This document shows, one piece after another, positions 8,610-16,469 of a stretch of 35,987 nucleotides of DNA; the stretch's first letter is position 1, and each line of letters begins with the position of its first letter. Where the stretch lies: NCBI GenBank assembly GCA_029856045.1, contig JAHQWG010000021.1, forward strand, positions 1 to 35,987. The letters run 5' to 3'. The DNA comes from Promethearchaeia archaeon. Its GTDB lineage: Archaea; Asgardarchaeota; Lokiarchaeia; Sigyniarchaeales; SOKP01. Position numbers and translations under genes: made by a program. Below the pieces are notes generated by a model. The model saw nothing but the letters and a program-made list of their open reading frames with translations, did no database searches and was not told the origin of the DNA.

Positions 8610-10100
8610 TTATTCCTCCACTTCTTTCTCATCTTTCATTTCCTCCTCCTCTTTGACTTCTTCCTCTTCTTTTACTTTTTCTTCCTTCTCTATTTCTTCC
8701 TCTACTTTTTTTTCTTCTTTAACTTCTTCTTCCTTCGCTTCTTCAACTTCAATTTCTTCTACTTTCTCCTCTTCTTTAACTTCTTCTTCCTCCTTCTCTA
8801 CTTCCTCTGCTTTTTCTTCTTCTTTAACTTCTTCTTCCTTTTCTACTTCTTCCTCTTCTAATTCTTCCATTTCTTCCTCTTTCTTAACTTCTTCTTCCTC
8901 CTCTTCCTTAACTTTCTCTATTTCTTCAATAATTTCTATATCCTTTGGAATTAATAGGAATCCGTCTTTTGCACAGAATTTTGAAGCTAATTTATTGCTT
9001 GTAAAACAAATTGGACATATTCTATAGGATTCTTGATAAACTTTAATTGAGCTTTTAATATCTTCTAGTTTTTGGATTAATTTTTTACTTTTTTCTATTT
9101 CAATTAAGGAATCGAGAAATTTCTCATCCACTTTATTTGCTGAGGTTTGGATTAATTTCTGGATCAGGGTTATTAATCCTTCTTTTAATTTTTTCTCATC
9201 AAATTGTGATTTAATTTCATTTAATATATCATCTGTGTGATCCTGTATAAGTAATGCTATAACTTTTGTTAATCCAGGTATTAAATCAGGATAAAAAGAG
9301 ACTCTAATTATATTCGGGAGTAAGGCTTTGAATATATTAAAATCAGAAAAACCGAGTCTACCTAGCGCCTGAATAACATAACTTCTAAATTGAATATTTT
9401 TTACTGAAATTAACTTTTGAATTTTTTTGTATAATTCTTCGAATTTGGAAAGATCATATAAGCTTAAACACCCGATTGCCTTAATTGTCTCAATTCGTAA
9501 TGCAATAATTTCACTCTTAAACATTTTCTTTATTACTGGAAGGATAACATCAATAAATTTTGGTTCTGAATCAACTAAATTTACAAAAAAGCTATAAATT
9601 TCCGCTTGATTATCATATTCCGAATTTAAAATTGTTTTATTTCCAAGGATCTCTGCAATCCACGAATAATTTTTAATAAAAACCTCTTTATTATTATTAA
9701 AGTAAATAGATACCAGTTTTATTGCAAATTTTAGAATATCTTGGTCCTTCGATTTTTTTAATGTTTGAATAATTGAGTACCAAGGATTAAACTCATCAAC
9801 TTCTTTTTTAAGATTTATTTTTTCTTGAATAAAAGTATTAAATAAAGATAGAACTCGCTTTTTTGCATTTGGGTTCTTTTCAGATTTGTAATATTTTGCA
9901 ATATAAGGAAAAGTGACTACTGGATCCTTCTTTCCCTCATCAATAAGCTTATTCATAATTTGGGAACCATGACTTTTAAAAGTAATTTCACGGTTTAATA
10001 AATCTAAAAGCAAAGAGAGTCCTTTAATAATCTGCCCTTCCGCAAAATAATTATTTGCTTTATTAAATATCTTTTCTAAATCAGCCAATCTTGTTTCCAA
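8610..10100 (-). CDS. HEAT-like repeat protein with zinc-ribbon-like motif and long Glu-rich tail
   Basis: The 496-residue protein has three visible parts. Residues 1-350 are helical with HEAT/ARM-like repeats: paired amphipathic helices such as LRIETIKAIGCLSLYDLSKF and RSYVIQALGRLGF. At 362-380 a CPIC and a later FCAKDG form a zinc-ribbon-like knuckle in which the fourth ligand position is Asp, not Cys. From about 388 to the end there are 109 residues made almost only of Glu, Lys and Val. The tail is probably a single long charged helix or disordered. The start is TTG (METRLADLEK), the earliest consistent codon. It is probably a scaffold or binding protein; no enzyme motif is seen. Confidence 0.75.
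   Translation of the reverse strand: METRLADLEKIFNKANNYFAEGQIIKGLSLLLDLLNREITFKSHGSQIMNKLIDEGKKDPVVTFPYIAKYYKSEKNPNAKKRVLSLFNTFIQEKINLKKEVDEFNPWYSIIQTLKKSKDQDILKFAIKLVSIYFNNNKEVFIKNYSWIAEILGNKTILNSEYDNQAEIYSFFVNLVDSEPKFIDVILPVIKKMFKSEIIALRIETIKAIGCLSLYDLSKFEELYKKIQKLISVKNIQFRSYVIQALGRLGFSDFNIFKALLPNIIRVSFYPDLIPGLTKVIALLIQDHTDDILNEIKSQFDEKKLKEGLITLIQKLIQTSANKVDEKFLDSLIEIEKSKKLIQKLEDIKSSIKVYQESYRICPICFTSNKLASKFCAKDGFLLIPKDIEIIEEIEKVKEEEEEEVKKEEEMEELEEEEVEKEEEVKEEEKAEEVEKEEEEVKEEEKVEEIEVEEAKEEEVKEEKKVEEEIEKEEKVKEEEEVKEEEEMKDEKEVEE
8613..8939 (-). repeat. Low-complexity Glu/Lys/Val coding repeat
   Basis: This stretch encodes the acidic tail of the HEAT-like protein. On the plus strand it is almost pure pyrimidine. 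A block reading TTCTTTAACTTCTTCTTCC and close variants recurs four times, with the AAC at about 8721, 8778, 8826 and 8886, so spacings are 57, 48 and 60 nt, all multiples of three. That pattern suggests growth of the tail by in-frame unit duplication. The strand also gives a long Ser/Thr frame on the other side, which is an artefact of composition. Confidence 0.8.
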
Positions 10101-10166
10101 CTCATATTATGAATTAAAGATTCAATCTTACAATTAATAATAAAATATGATATGCTATATATTATT

Positions 10167-10736
10167 TTAAGTTCTTAATGTTTTTTTCTCTCTTGATTTT
10201 AAGAAGAAATATACAAAAGTGGTATTCCAAATTAAATCTCCAAACATAAACCACATATAAGGGTAAGCGTATATGACGTCAGTATATCTATAATCCATAA
10301 AATAACACCACAAGATAAAAACAATTATAACATTTTTATATATCTCCCAATTGAAAATCTTGCCTTTTTGAATACGAATAATATAATAAGCAAGAATTGA
10401 GGGAATTCCATGAAGGATAAAATTTCGGATCATGTGCTCGAGTATATAATACCCCAGTACTGTTAATGAATAATAAATATCTGCTATTTGAAAAGCCACT
10501 AGTGTAATAACATTAGTTGGCATAGTTGAAATCATTAATGTGGTTAGATGTTTGTTTTTAAAATTAAAAATCATCATATTAATTAAAGAACATATATAGA
10601 TAAAATGAGAGATAAAAGTAATATGAATTAGAGGTTCCAATGAAATCAACCAGAGAAAAACAAAAATTCCCCCTAATCCAAGACTGATCTCAATAAATCT
10701 TTTATATTTATACTCCAGATTAAACCACACAACCAA
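10167..10736 (-). CDS. Multipass membrane protein of unknown function
   Basis: The 189-residue protein is mostly hydrophobic, with about six membrane segments. Examples are ISLGLGGIFVFLWLI, HFIYICSLINMMIF, TTLMISTMPTNVITLVAF, IPSILAYYII, VIIVFILWCYF and WFMFGDLIWNTTFVYFFL. It ends in KSREKKTLRT, so the C-terminus is probably cytoplasmic. I do not recognise a family. The start is TTG at 10736, with GTG at 10730 as an alternative. It follows the DegT aminotransferase gene by 18 nt, so the pair may be co-transcribed, and it precedes the HEAT-like gene by 66 nt. Confidence 0.65.
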   Translation of the reverse strand: MVVWFNLEYKYKRFIEISLGLGGIFVFLWLISLEPLIHITFISHFIYICSLINMMIFNFKNKHLTTLMISTMPTNVITLVAFQIADIYYSLTVLGYYILEHMIRNFILHGIPSILAYYIIRIQKGKIFNWEIYKNVIIVFILWCYFMDYRYTDVIYAYPYMWFMFGDLIWNTTFVYFFLKSREKKTLRT

Positions 10737-10754
10737 ATTTTAATTTTTAAATAG

Positions 10755-11891
10755 TTACCTTCGTTCAGCAATTTTCTTTAATATTTTTATATTTTCATCC
10801 AAGTCTTCCTTTGTTATTTTTGGATGAATGTCCAATGCAAAAATTTCACTTGCCACTTTTTCAACCACATTTAAATGGATAGTAGTATAATTAATTTCTT
10901 TTCCATAAAATGGACAAGACCACGGACATCCTCTAGGATAGCCAACCTTTTCCTGAAATAATTTTGTTTTATATAAAGGTTTAGGATATAGAACCTTTCC
11001 ACTTGGAAATTTTTCTAAAAATTGTGGCTTATCTAAACCAATAATTTCAGGGTGAATTCGGCCAATCCAGTAATTAAAAGCTGGTTTACAATATTCTGGA
11101 ATAAAAGGGGGATCAATGCCCTCGATCTCATTGACAGCTTCAGTTAAATAATTTGCATTGGTATTTCTAATTTCTATATACTCATCTAATTTTTTTAACT
11201 GGACTCTTCCGATAGCTCCTTGAATTTCAGTCATTCGATAATTCCATCCTAATCTATTATAAATATACCAAGAAGGTTCACCATGATGCCTTATTAATCT
11301 ACACTGTTCTGCTAAATTATCATCATTTGTTGTGATTAACCCACCTTCTCCTGTAGTCATATTTTTTGAAGGATAGAATGAAAAAGTCCCTAAATCTCCA
11401 ATTGAACCTACCTTTTTACCGCTATATTTCGCTCCATGAGATTGACAGGCATCCTCAATAATGAATATATTATTATCTTTAGCAATATCCAATAATGAGC
11501 CCATATCTGCAGTTATTCCAGCTAAATGAACGGGTATTATTGCCTTTGTTTTATCAGTTATTTTTTCTTTAACTGATTCTGGATCAAGTGTATATGATTT
11601 ATTATCAATGTCAGCAAAAATCGGGATTGCGTTATTGTGTATAACTGAACTTGCCGTAGCAATGAAAGTAAACGGTGGAACTATAACTTCATCACCTGGA
11701 CCTATATCTAAAGAGGCTATCGCAATATGTAATGCAGCAGTGCCTGAATTTACTGCAATCGCATGCTTAACCCCAATATATTTAGCAAATTCTTTCTCAA
11801 ATTTCGCTACTACATCTCCAGCTAATAAAGTTAGCATTTGAGACTTCATTACTTTTATTACTTCTTTCTGTTCTTCTTCTGTAAGATTCAT
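10755..11891 (-). CDS. DegT/DnrJ/EryC1/StrS-family PLP-dependent sugar aminotransferase
   Basis: The 378-residue protein is a standard-length DegT-family enzyme. It has NSGTAALHIAIA (48-59, phosphate binding), IIEDACQSHGA with Asp147 (which pairs with the PLP ring), and FSFYPSKNMTTGEGG with Lys176 as the PLP lysine. These enzymes transfer an amino group, often from glutamate, to a keto-sugar nucleotide for surface polysaccharide or glycan synthesis. No nucleotide-sugar genes lie beside it, so the sugar cannot be named. The start ATG is in a 111-nt divergent region shared with the acylphosphatase gene. The small membrane protein gene follows at 18 nt. Confidence 0.92.
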   Translation of the reverse strand: MNLTEEEQKEVIKVMKSQMLTLLAGDVVAKFEKEFAKYIGVKHAIAVNSGTAALHIAIASLDIGPGDEVIVPPFTFIATASSVIHNNAIPIFADIDNKSYTLDPESVKEKITDKTKAIIPVHLAGITADMGSLLDIAKDNNIFIIEDACQSHGAKYSGKKVGSIGDLGTFSFYPSKNMTTGEGGLITTNDDNLAEQCRLIRHHGEPSWYIYNRLGWNYRMTEIQGAIGRVQLKKLDEYIEIRNTNANYLTEAVNEIEGIDPPFIPEYCKPAFNYWIGRIHPEIIGLDKPQFLEKFPSGKVLYPKPLYKTKLFQEKVGYPRGCPWSCPFYGKEINYTTIHLNVVEKVASEIFALDIHPKITKEDLDENIKILKKIAERR

Positions 11892-12002
11892 TATAAATAA
11901 ACCAAGTTTTTTTTAAGATTTAAAATAAAAATAATATATAAAATAAAGAACCAAATATTTTAAGAATGTTTTTTTTTAGTTATATTGAGGGGAAATTAAG
12001 CA

Positions 12003-12284
12003 TTGGAAATTAAACATGTTAAAATTCAAGTATATGGGAGAGTTCAAGGCGTTTTTTTTAGAGATACAGCTAGAAGAGTTGCAAAAAAACTGAATTTAAC
12101 TGGTTATGCAAAAAATATGTTAGATGGCTGTGTTTTAATTGAGGCAGAAGGTCCCTTGGATAAACTGAATGAATTAATTGAATTTTCAAAAATAGGACCA
12201 AGATGGGCGCATGTTGATAAAATTGACTATAAATTTAGTGATGAGATCAAAAATTATTCCAATTTCAAAATAACTTTTTATTAA
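12003..12284 (+). CDS. Acylphosphatase
   Basis: The 93-residue protein is a complete acylphosphatase. VYGRVQGVFFRDTARRVAKK holds the phosphate-binding loop GRVQGV and the catalytic arginine of the FR pair, and GYAKNMLDGCV holds the catalytic asparagine. It should hydrolyse acyl phosphates such as acetyl phosphate. The start is TTG at 12003, since there is no ATG upstream in frame and GAGGGGA lies about 10 nt ahead as a ribosome binding site. A TATA-like AATATATAAAAT lies further upstream in the region shared with the DegT gene. A close neighbour follows at 12364, separated by 79 nt. Confidence 0.95.
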   Translation: MEIKHVKIQVYGRVQGVFFRDTARRVAKKLNLTGYAKNMLDGCVLIEAEGPLDKLNELIEFSKIGPRWAHVDKIDYKFSDEIKNYSNFKITFY

Positions 12285-12363
12285 TTTACCTGTGGTATTA
12301 TTGAGAACTATATCTCGATAATACTTAAATATTATAATATTTTTTTATCAACTCGTCTGAGAT

Positions 12364-12669
12364 ATGTTCATGGAATTAGAGGTTAATGAAAACATCTCTT
12401 CTTTAAAAATTAAAAATATCTTTAATCATATCTCAGAAAATCGTTGCATTCATTGTTCTTCCCATTTACATTACGATGAGCAACCCGATTCACTTTATAT
12501 TTCATGCAGCAAAAATTTTGATCATTTTCGAATTAGTGGATTTAAGGATATAGAGACGGGAGAAGTAATTTTGGTTTATTTAAATAATATGAATGAAGGG
12601 ATAATGAATGAAAAAATCTTGCGAGATTTTCGAAAAATAATTCATAACATTAAGTTTAATTCACACTAA
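12364..12669 (+). CDS. Small Cys-containing protein of unknown function
   Basis: The 101-residue protein has a CIHC pair at about residues 28-31 and a third Cys in YISCSKNFDHFRISGF. The third Cys is followed by Asn, with no CxxC pair there. A zinc-ribbon-like fold with His ligands is possible but unproven. The rest is predicted alpha/beta with a charged C-terminal helix. I do not recognise a family. It lies between acylphosphatase and TBP on the same strand, with AT-rich gaps of 79 and 199 nt, so it is probably transcribed on its own. The start is ATG at 12364; a second Met two codons later is equally possible. Confidence 0.55.
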   Translation: MFMELEVNENISSLKIKNIFNHISENRCIHCSSHLHYDEQPDSLYISCSKNFDHFRISGFKDIETGEVILVYLNNMNEGIMNEKILRDFRKIIHNIKFNSH

Positions 12670-12838
12670 CTTTTAATAAAACAGAATAAAATTAGTATTA
12701 AAGGCATTCATTTTTAAATGAATTTTTATTTTAAATATATATTTAAATAGGATCAAAAATTTCATTATTTTATTTAGTCTAACGTAAAATTATTGCAATT
12801 AAATCGTCCTTAAAATAATACAGTTTATTGATTTATCA

Positions 12839-12847
12839 TTTTATAAG
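12839..12847 (+). promoter_or_regulatory. TATA box of the TBP gene
   Basis: TTTTATAAG is centred about 26 nt before the ATG at 12869. That is the archaeal TATA-to-start distance, so the transcript would begin at or near the start codon and be leaderless. No Shine-Dalgarno sequence is seen before this ATG, which agrees. The site would itself be bound by the gene product, which allows autoregulation. Confidence 0.5.
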
Positions 12848-12868
12848 ACTTTATTTGGTATAAGACAC

Positions 12869-13540
12869 ATGAGTGAAGAAGAATTTAATGAAGATGATGA
12901 TTTGGAAGAGGGTGAGGGAGAAGATGAATGGGAAGATTATGATTACGAGGCGAACCTAGATTATAAAATTGAGAATGTTGTAGGCACAGTAGTAGTAGAA
13001 ATCGATGAAAAAATTGACCTAAATCAAATCGCCAGACGCCAACCCGATGTAGAATATAATCCTGAACGGTTTCCAGGTCTGGTAATGAGAATAGAAAAAC
13101 CACGTGCCACAATTTTGATCTTTTCAACTGGTAAGATGGTAGTTACAGGTCTTAGAAAAGCATCTGAATCTGATAAGGTTGTTCAAAAAGTAATCAAAAA
13201 TATTAAAAAAGCTGGAATTGATGTAAGAAATCCTGTAATAACCATTCAAAATATCGTAGCGAGTGGTGATCTTCATACAAATATAGATTTAAATATGGCA
13301 GCAATTGTGATGGAATATGCAATGTATGAGCCAGAAGTCTTTCCCGGACTTATTTACCGAATGCAAGATCCAAAAACTGTTTTTCTAATTTTCTCAACGG
13401 GGAGAATTGTTTGCACCGGCGCTAAAGAAAAGAGCATTGTTAGAGATGCAGTTCTCAAATTGAATAAACAAGTTCGTGATTTAGGTGTTGCTAAAAAGAA
13501 TTTGGACTCAATTGATTATGAGGATATTTCCTTTCTATAA
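12869..13540 (+). CDS. tbp: TATA-box-binding protein (TBP)
   Basis: The 223-residue protein has the two imperfect repeats of the TBP saddle. Repeat 1 runs from ENVVGTVVVE to about 118 and repeat 2 from IQNIVASGDL to about 210. Each has FPGL and an IFSTGK/R block followed by VVTG or VCTG, which carry the phenylalanines that kink the TATA box. It recruits TFB and RNA polymerase to archaeal promoters. A 32-residue N-terminal extension made mostly of Asp, Glu, Gly and Tyr precedes the core. Archaeal TBPs more often carry a short acidic C-terminal tail, so this placement is unusual. The gene looks leaderless, with TTTTATAAG about 26 nt upstream. Confidence 0.97.
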   Translation: MSEEEFNEDDDLEEGEGEDEWEDYDYEANLDYKIENVVGTVVVEIDEKIDLNQIARRQPDVEYNPERFPGLVMRIEKPRATILIFSTGKMVVTGLRKASESDKVVQKVIKNIKKAGIDVRNPVITIQNIVASGDLHTNIDLNMAAIVMEYAMYEPEVFPGLIYRMQDPKTVFLIFSTGRIVCTGAKEKSIVRDAVLKLNKQVRDLGVAKKNLDSIDYEDISFL

Positions 13541-13632
13541 AATCCCATTAAATTTTAAAAATTTTTATTTATTCCCGTTTTATGAGAGCTCTCTGAAAAA
13601 AGTAAAGTTCAAATAAAAAATACTAGATAATT

Positions 13633-14133
13633 TTAAATAATGCGTTTTAATAAATCAACAAATGATTTCTCAACATTTTGTCCAGTTTTTGCACTAGTTA
13701 GTACAAGACTCATATTGTTTTCACTTGCATACCTCTCAGCTTGACTTTGATCAATTATAATATTTTCTTTAAGATCAATTTTGTTTCCTATTAAGATTAC
13801 TGGTTTATCCCCGTGAACTTCTCTAAAACTTGAAATCCATTCTCCTAATTTAGTAAATGATTGTTGATTAGTTACATCAAAAAGTAATAAAGCACCTTCT
13901 GCTCCTTCTAAGTAAAGTTTTCTAAGTTTTTTAAATGGTTCTTGACCACCTAAATCCCATATTTGAGTCACAACAGTTGAATCCCCGATTTTAACTGTCT
14001 TTTTTAATAAATTTACTCCTAAAGTACTTCGAAAATCGGTACGGAATTTATTTTCAATGAACCTGTACACCAATGTGGTTTTTCCGACTTTTGCTTCTCC
14101 CAAAAGACAGATTTTGATTATAAATTCGCTCAT
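13633..14133 (-). CDS. Ras-superfamily small GTPase
   Basis: The 166-residue protein has P-loop GEAKVGKT (12-19), STLG in switch I, WDLGGQEPF (59-67), GNKID (116-120) and TSAKTG. The switch II reads DLGGQ, closer to Arf/SAR-type GTPases than the DTAGQ of Ras and Rab, while the rest of the chain is Rab-like. The catalytic Gln is kept. The chain stops at KRII with no lipidation cysteine and no N-terminal amphipathic helix, so it is probably soluble. It is the last gene of a minus-strand set with GTPase, thioredoxin-like and V4R-like genes, but a 175-nt gap suggests its own promoter. Confidence 0.95.
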   Translation of the reverse strand: MSEFIIKICLLGEAKVGKTTLVYRFIENKFRTDFRSTLGVNLLKKTVKIGDSTVVTQIWDLGGQEPFKKLRKLYLEGAEGALLLFDVTNQQSFTKLGEWISSFREVHGDKPVILIGNKIDLKENIIIDQSQAERYASENNMSLVLTSAKTGQNVEKSFVDLLKRII

Positions 14134-14308
14134 ATTCTTAATTTACCTCTATTCGATTTTTCTATGAACTTATTATTAAATAAGATTTATGTATAAGAAA
14201 TATATAAAACTCTCTATAATAATTTTTTATTTTTAATCAATTAATTCATTAAAATTTCTTTTATTTAATATTTTTATTGCAATATGGGTGATAATAGTGC
14301 TTACTTTT

Positions 14309-14818
14309 TCAAATATGATTAATTGAATCCTTTTGATATACAATTATAAATTCACAATACGATTGGTCGGTTTGCAGACTACACTTCTCTTCTTGAGCAA
14401 AACATTGAAGATCACTCATTTTCTCAACTAAAGCAGCTAATAATCCCGCTTCAAAACTGCAAAATGTTCCCTCTGCAGATATTTTTGAAGATAATAAATC
14501 TTTACAAGTAAGACAACTTCTTAATTTAACAGTTAAATGTTCATGTGAAATCTGCTCTTGTGAGAGTCCAGTTATATCAATTTCACCTAAATTGTATTTT
14601 TTAATTATTTTAACAAGTTCTTCAGGAATTTTAGTAAGATCATAAACTTTAGGAACATCAAATAATGAACCTAGTTCATGGCCTAAATAATAAAAAACAG
14701 CCTCCAATTGACTACCCAGAGCTAATAAGGCACCTATTTTCAAATTTCCAATACTTTTTCCTTCAAGAAGATTAGATTTCATCTTCTTTAATAAATCATT
14801 TAATAGAGAACGATTCAT
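14309..14818 (-). CDS. V4R-like cysteine-rich domain protein
   Basis: From ATG 14818 this is a 169-residue protein. Helices come first, then a Cys-rich C-terminal half: RSCLTCKDLL, then EGTFCSFEAGLLAALVEK, CFAQEEKCSL and a final QSYCEFIIVY strand. This order is like the V4R (4-vinyl reductase) domain, a small-molecule- or heme-binding fold found in sensors and transcription factors. The same end pattern is seen in the protein at 20539-21078. An upstream ATG at 14854 would add 12 mostly Lys residues, but AAAGGAAAA lies just before 14818, which favours the shorter form. It lies 57 nt after the thioredoxin-like gene. Ligand unknown. Confidence 0.7.
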   Translation of the reverse strand: MNRSLLNDLLKKMKSNLLEGKSIGNLKIGALLALGSQLEAVFYYLGHELGSLFDVPKVYDLTKIPEELVKIIKKYNLGEIDITGLSQEQISHEHLTVKLRSCLTCKDLLSSKISAEGTFCSFEAGLLAALVEKMSDLQCFAQEEKCSLQTDQSYCEFIIVYQKDSINHI

Positions 14819-14875
14819 GATAAATTTTCCTTTTTTTTTTTTAATTTTTAGCATTTTAATTTAATAAATTTTTAA

Positions 14876-15175
14876 TCAAATATCTACAGAAGATATAAAT
14901 CCTTGTAATATTGCGTCAATAATATCATCCATATCTACATTTCTAGTTAATTTTCTTCCTGCGATTACTAAAGATGGCACACTTGCAATTTTATATTTCT
15001 TTATTATTGGACTTTTTATGTCAATACTGATTTTCTGAATCTTTAATTTTTTTCCAAACATCGAGATATTAATTGTATGTATTAATTTCTCAACTTCTTT
15101 ACATGGTTCACAAAAATTTGAGGAGAAGAATAGAATTTCTGGTGTTTTATTTTCCTTCATAGTAGTAAAAGTCAT
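14876..15175 (-). CDS. Thioredoxin/glutaredoxin-like protein
   Basis: The 99-residue protein is a single thioredoxin fold. FFSSNFCEPCKEVEKLI carries the CEPC active site after beta-1, KIQKISIDIKS gives the second strand, and KIASVPSLVIAGRK gives the cis-proline loop facing the active site. It should be a dithiol-disulfide exchange protein, with a CEPC motif closer to archaeal mini-redoxins than to the CGPC of true thioredoxin. It lies between a small GTPase gene (43 nt upstream) and a V4R-like Cys protein (57 nt downstream), which makes that Cys protein a possible redox partner. The Met at residue 6 is an alternative start. Confidence 0.88.
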   Translation of the reverse strand: MTFTTMKENKTPEILFFSSNFCEPCKEVEKLIHTINISMFGKKLKIQKISIDIKSPIIKKYKIASVPSLVIAGRKLTRNVDMDDIIDAILQGFISSVDI

Positions 15176-15218
15176 TATATTTAATAGTAATTTTATTTAT
15201 TTCAATTGATGAATCTGC

Positions 15219-15749
15219 TTATTCTTTTACGGAATCGTATAATTCTTTTATGATGCATCTGAAAGCATCATACACGTTATTACCTGTTTTAGCAGAAGTT
15301 TTGTAATATTTAATAAAACGAATCTCATCTTTCAATGCATTGATTTTGGAATCATCTAATTCATTTTCATTTACTAGATCAACTTTATTGCCAAAAATCA
15401 CAATTGGAATATCTCCACAAAATTTTTTGATATCTTCATGCCAAATTTTTATACTATTAAAACTCTGCGAATCTATTAATGAAAAAACTAAAATGACTGC
15501 TCTTGCTCCTTTATAGAACGTCGGACGCATAAATGAAAACTCAGATTGACCAGCAATGTCCCAAAAAAAGAGTTTTACACGTATATCCTCAATTTCCTCA
15601 ATATATTTCGAGAACTGAGCCCCAATTGTTTTAATATAGTCTTTGACGAAACTCCCTTCAGTATATTGCTTAATAAGTGATGTTTTGCCAACCGCTCCGT
15701 TCCCTACGACAACGATTTTGAAAATATAAGATTTTTCCTCTTCACTCAA
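15219..15749 (-). CDS. Ras/Rab-like small GTPase
   Basis: The 176-residue protein has P-loop GNGAVGKT (16-23), KTIGAQF in switch I (Rab-like), FFWDIAGQSEF (WDIAGQ 63-68), GNKVDL and YYKTSAKTG. It is a complete Ras-superfamily switch. As in the other three GTPases of the window, the C-terminus (ELYDSVKE) has no prenylation cysteine. The start is TTG at 15749, which gives MSEEEK as in its relatives; there is no ATG upstream in frame. It leads the minus-strand set GTPase, thioredoxin-like, V4R-like, with gaps of 43 and 57 nt, so the three probably form one transcript. Confidence 0.95.
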   Translation of the reverse strand: MSEEEKSYIFKIVVVGNGAVGKTSLIKQYTEGSFVKDYIKTIGAQFSKYIEEIEDIRVKLFFWDIAGQSEFSFMRPTFYKGARAVILVFSLIDSQSFNSIKIWHEDIKKFCGDIPIVIFGNKVDLVNENELDDSKINALKDEIRFIKYYKTSAKTGNNVYDAFRCIIKELYDSVKE

Positions 15750-15916
15750 ATCGTTTTCACGTGATTTATTTTATTTATCTTATGTTATTAATTTAAAGTA
15801 TATGAATTTATCGTAGTCTTCTTTTTATTTAATTTTAAGTAGTTTTTAAAACCACATATTTATCTATATTACAATATAAATAATTTATAGTTAAAGAAAG
15901 AGAGATTGATTACTTA

Positions 15917-16384
15917 ATGCCTCAAGATATTAATAAAATGAGATTCTGCAATAATTGTCGAATGAATTGTTTTCCAACAAGATCGGAATTTAATACAATA
16001 GTATTTGTAACTTTTACTGGAATAATATTTATAATTACTACGATTCTTACGATTCTATTAATTTTAACGTGGTTTTTCAATCTTGTATTCTTTTTGTATT
16101 TATTTATGATTATAAATCCGTACCTCATATATTACTGTCTAATACCAAAACATTATTGCCCTAAATGCCATTCTAAATGCACAGAGGAACCAAATAAAGA
16201 ATATGAACCTTTTGGTCCTAAAAAAGGTGAAGGAATACCACGTCTTCCATATGAGCAACCCCCATCACATCAAAACAATATAAAAGTTAGAGAAGGGTGG
16301 TTTTGTACATATTGTGGGGCTCCAATTAGTAGAACTTGGAAACATTGTAAATCGTGTGGAAAATTGCTCGAGATAAATCTCTAA
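15917..16384 (+). CDS. Membrane protein with three Cys-pair (zinc-ribbon) motifs
   Basis: The 155-residue protein starts with CNNCRMNC, then has two adjacent membrane segments between about 30 and 80 (VTFTGIIFIITTILTILLIL and NLVFFLYLFMIINPYLIYYC). A cytoplasmic CPKCHSKC follows, then a linker with Pro, and the end FCTYCGAPI and HCKSCGKLL, a complete zinc ribbon of the DZR type. Such ribbons usually bind protein or nucleic acid partners. It may anchor a complex at the membrane. The gene is divergent from the GTPase at 15749 and is followed 85 nt later by a longin-like gene, so a GTPase-related membrane role is possible but only inferred from position. Confidence 0.75.
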   Translation: MPQDINKMRFCNNCRMNCFPTRSEFNTIVFVTFTGIIFIITTILTILLILTWFFNLVFFLYLFMIINPYLIYYCLIPKHYCPKCHSKCTEEPNKEYEPFGPKKGEGIPRLPYEQPPSHQNNIKVREGWFCTYCGAPISRTWKHCKSCGKLLEINL

Positions 16385-16469
16385 AAACTAGAAAAAAGTT
16401 AAAATATGTGAAAAGAGAATTATTTTATAGATACTGGGAATTTTTAAGAATTTTTAATTGGGAGATTAT

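Noticed and set aside
8653-9027. Ser/Thr/Phe-rich frame on the plus strand across the Glu-rich tail
   Set aside because: It is the complement of the Glu/Lys/Val repeat; composition alone produces it, with no start signal or family match.
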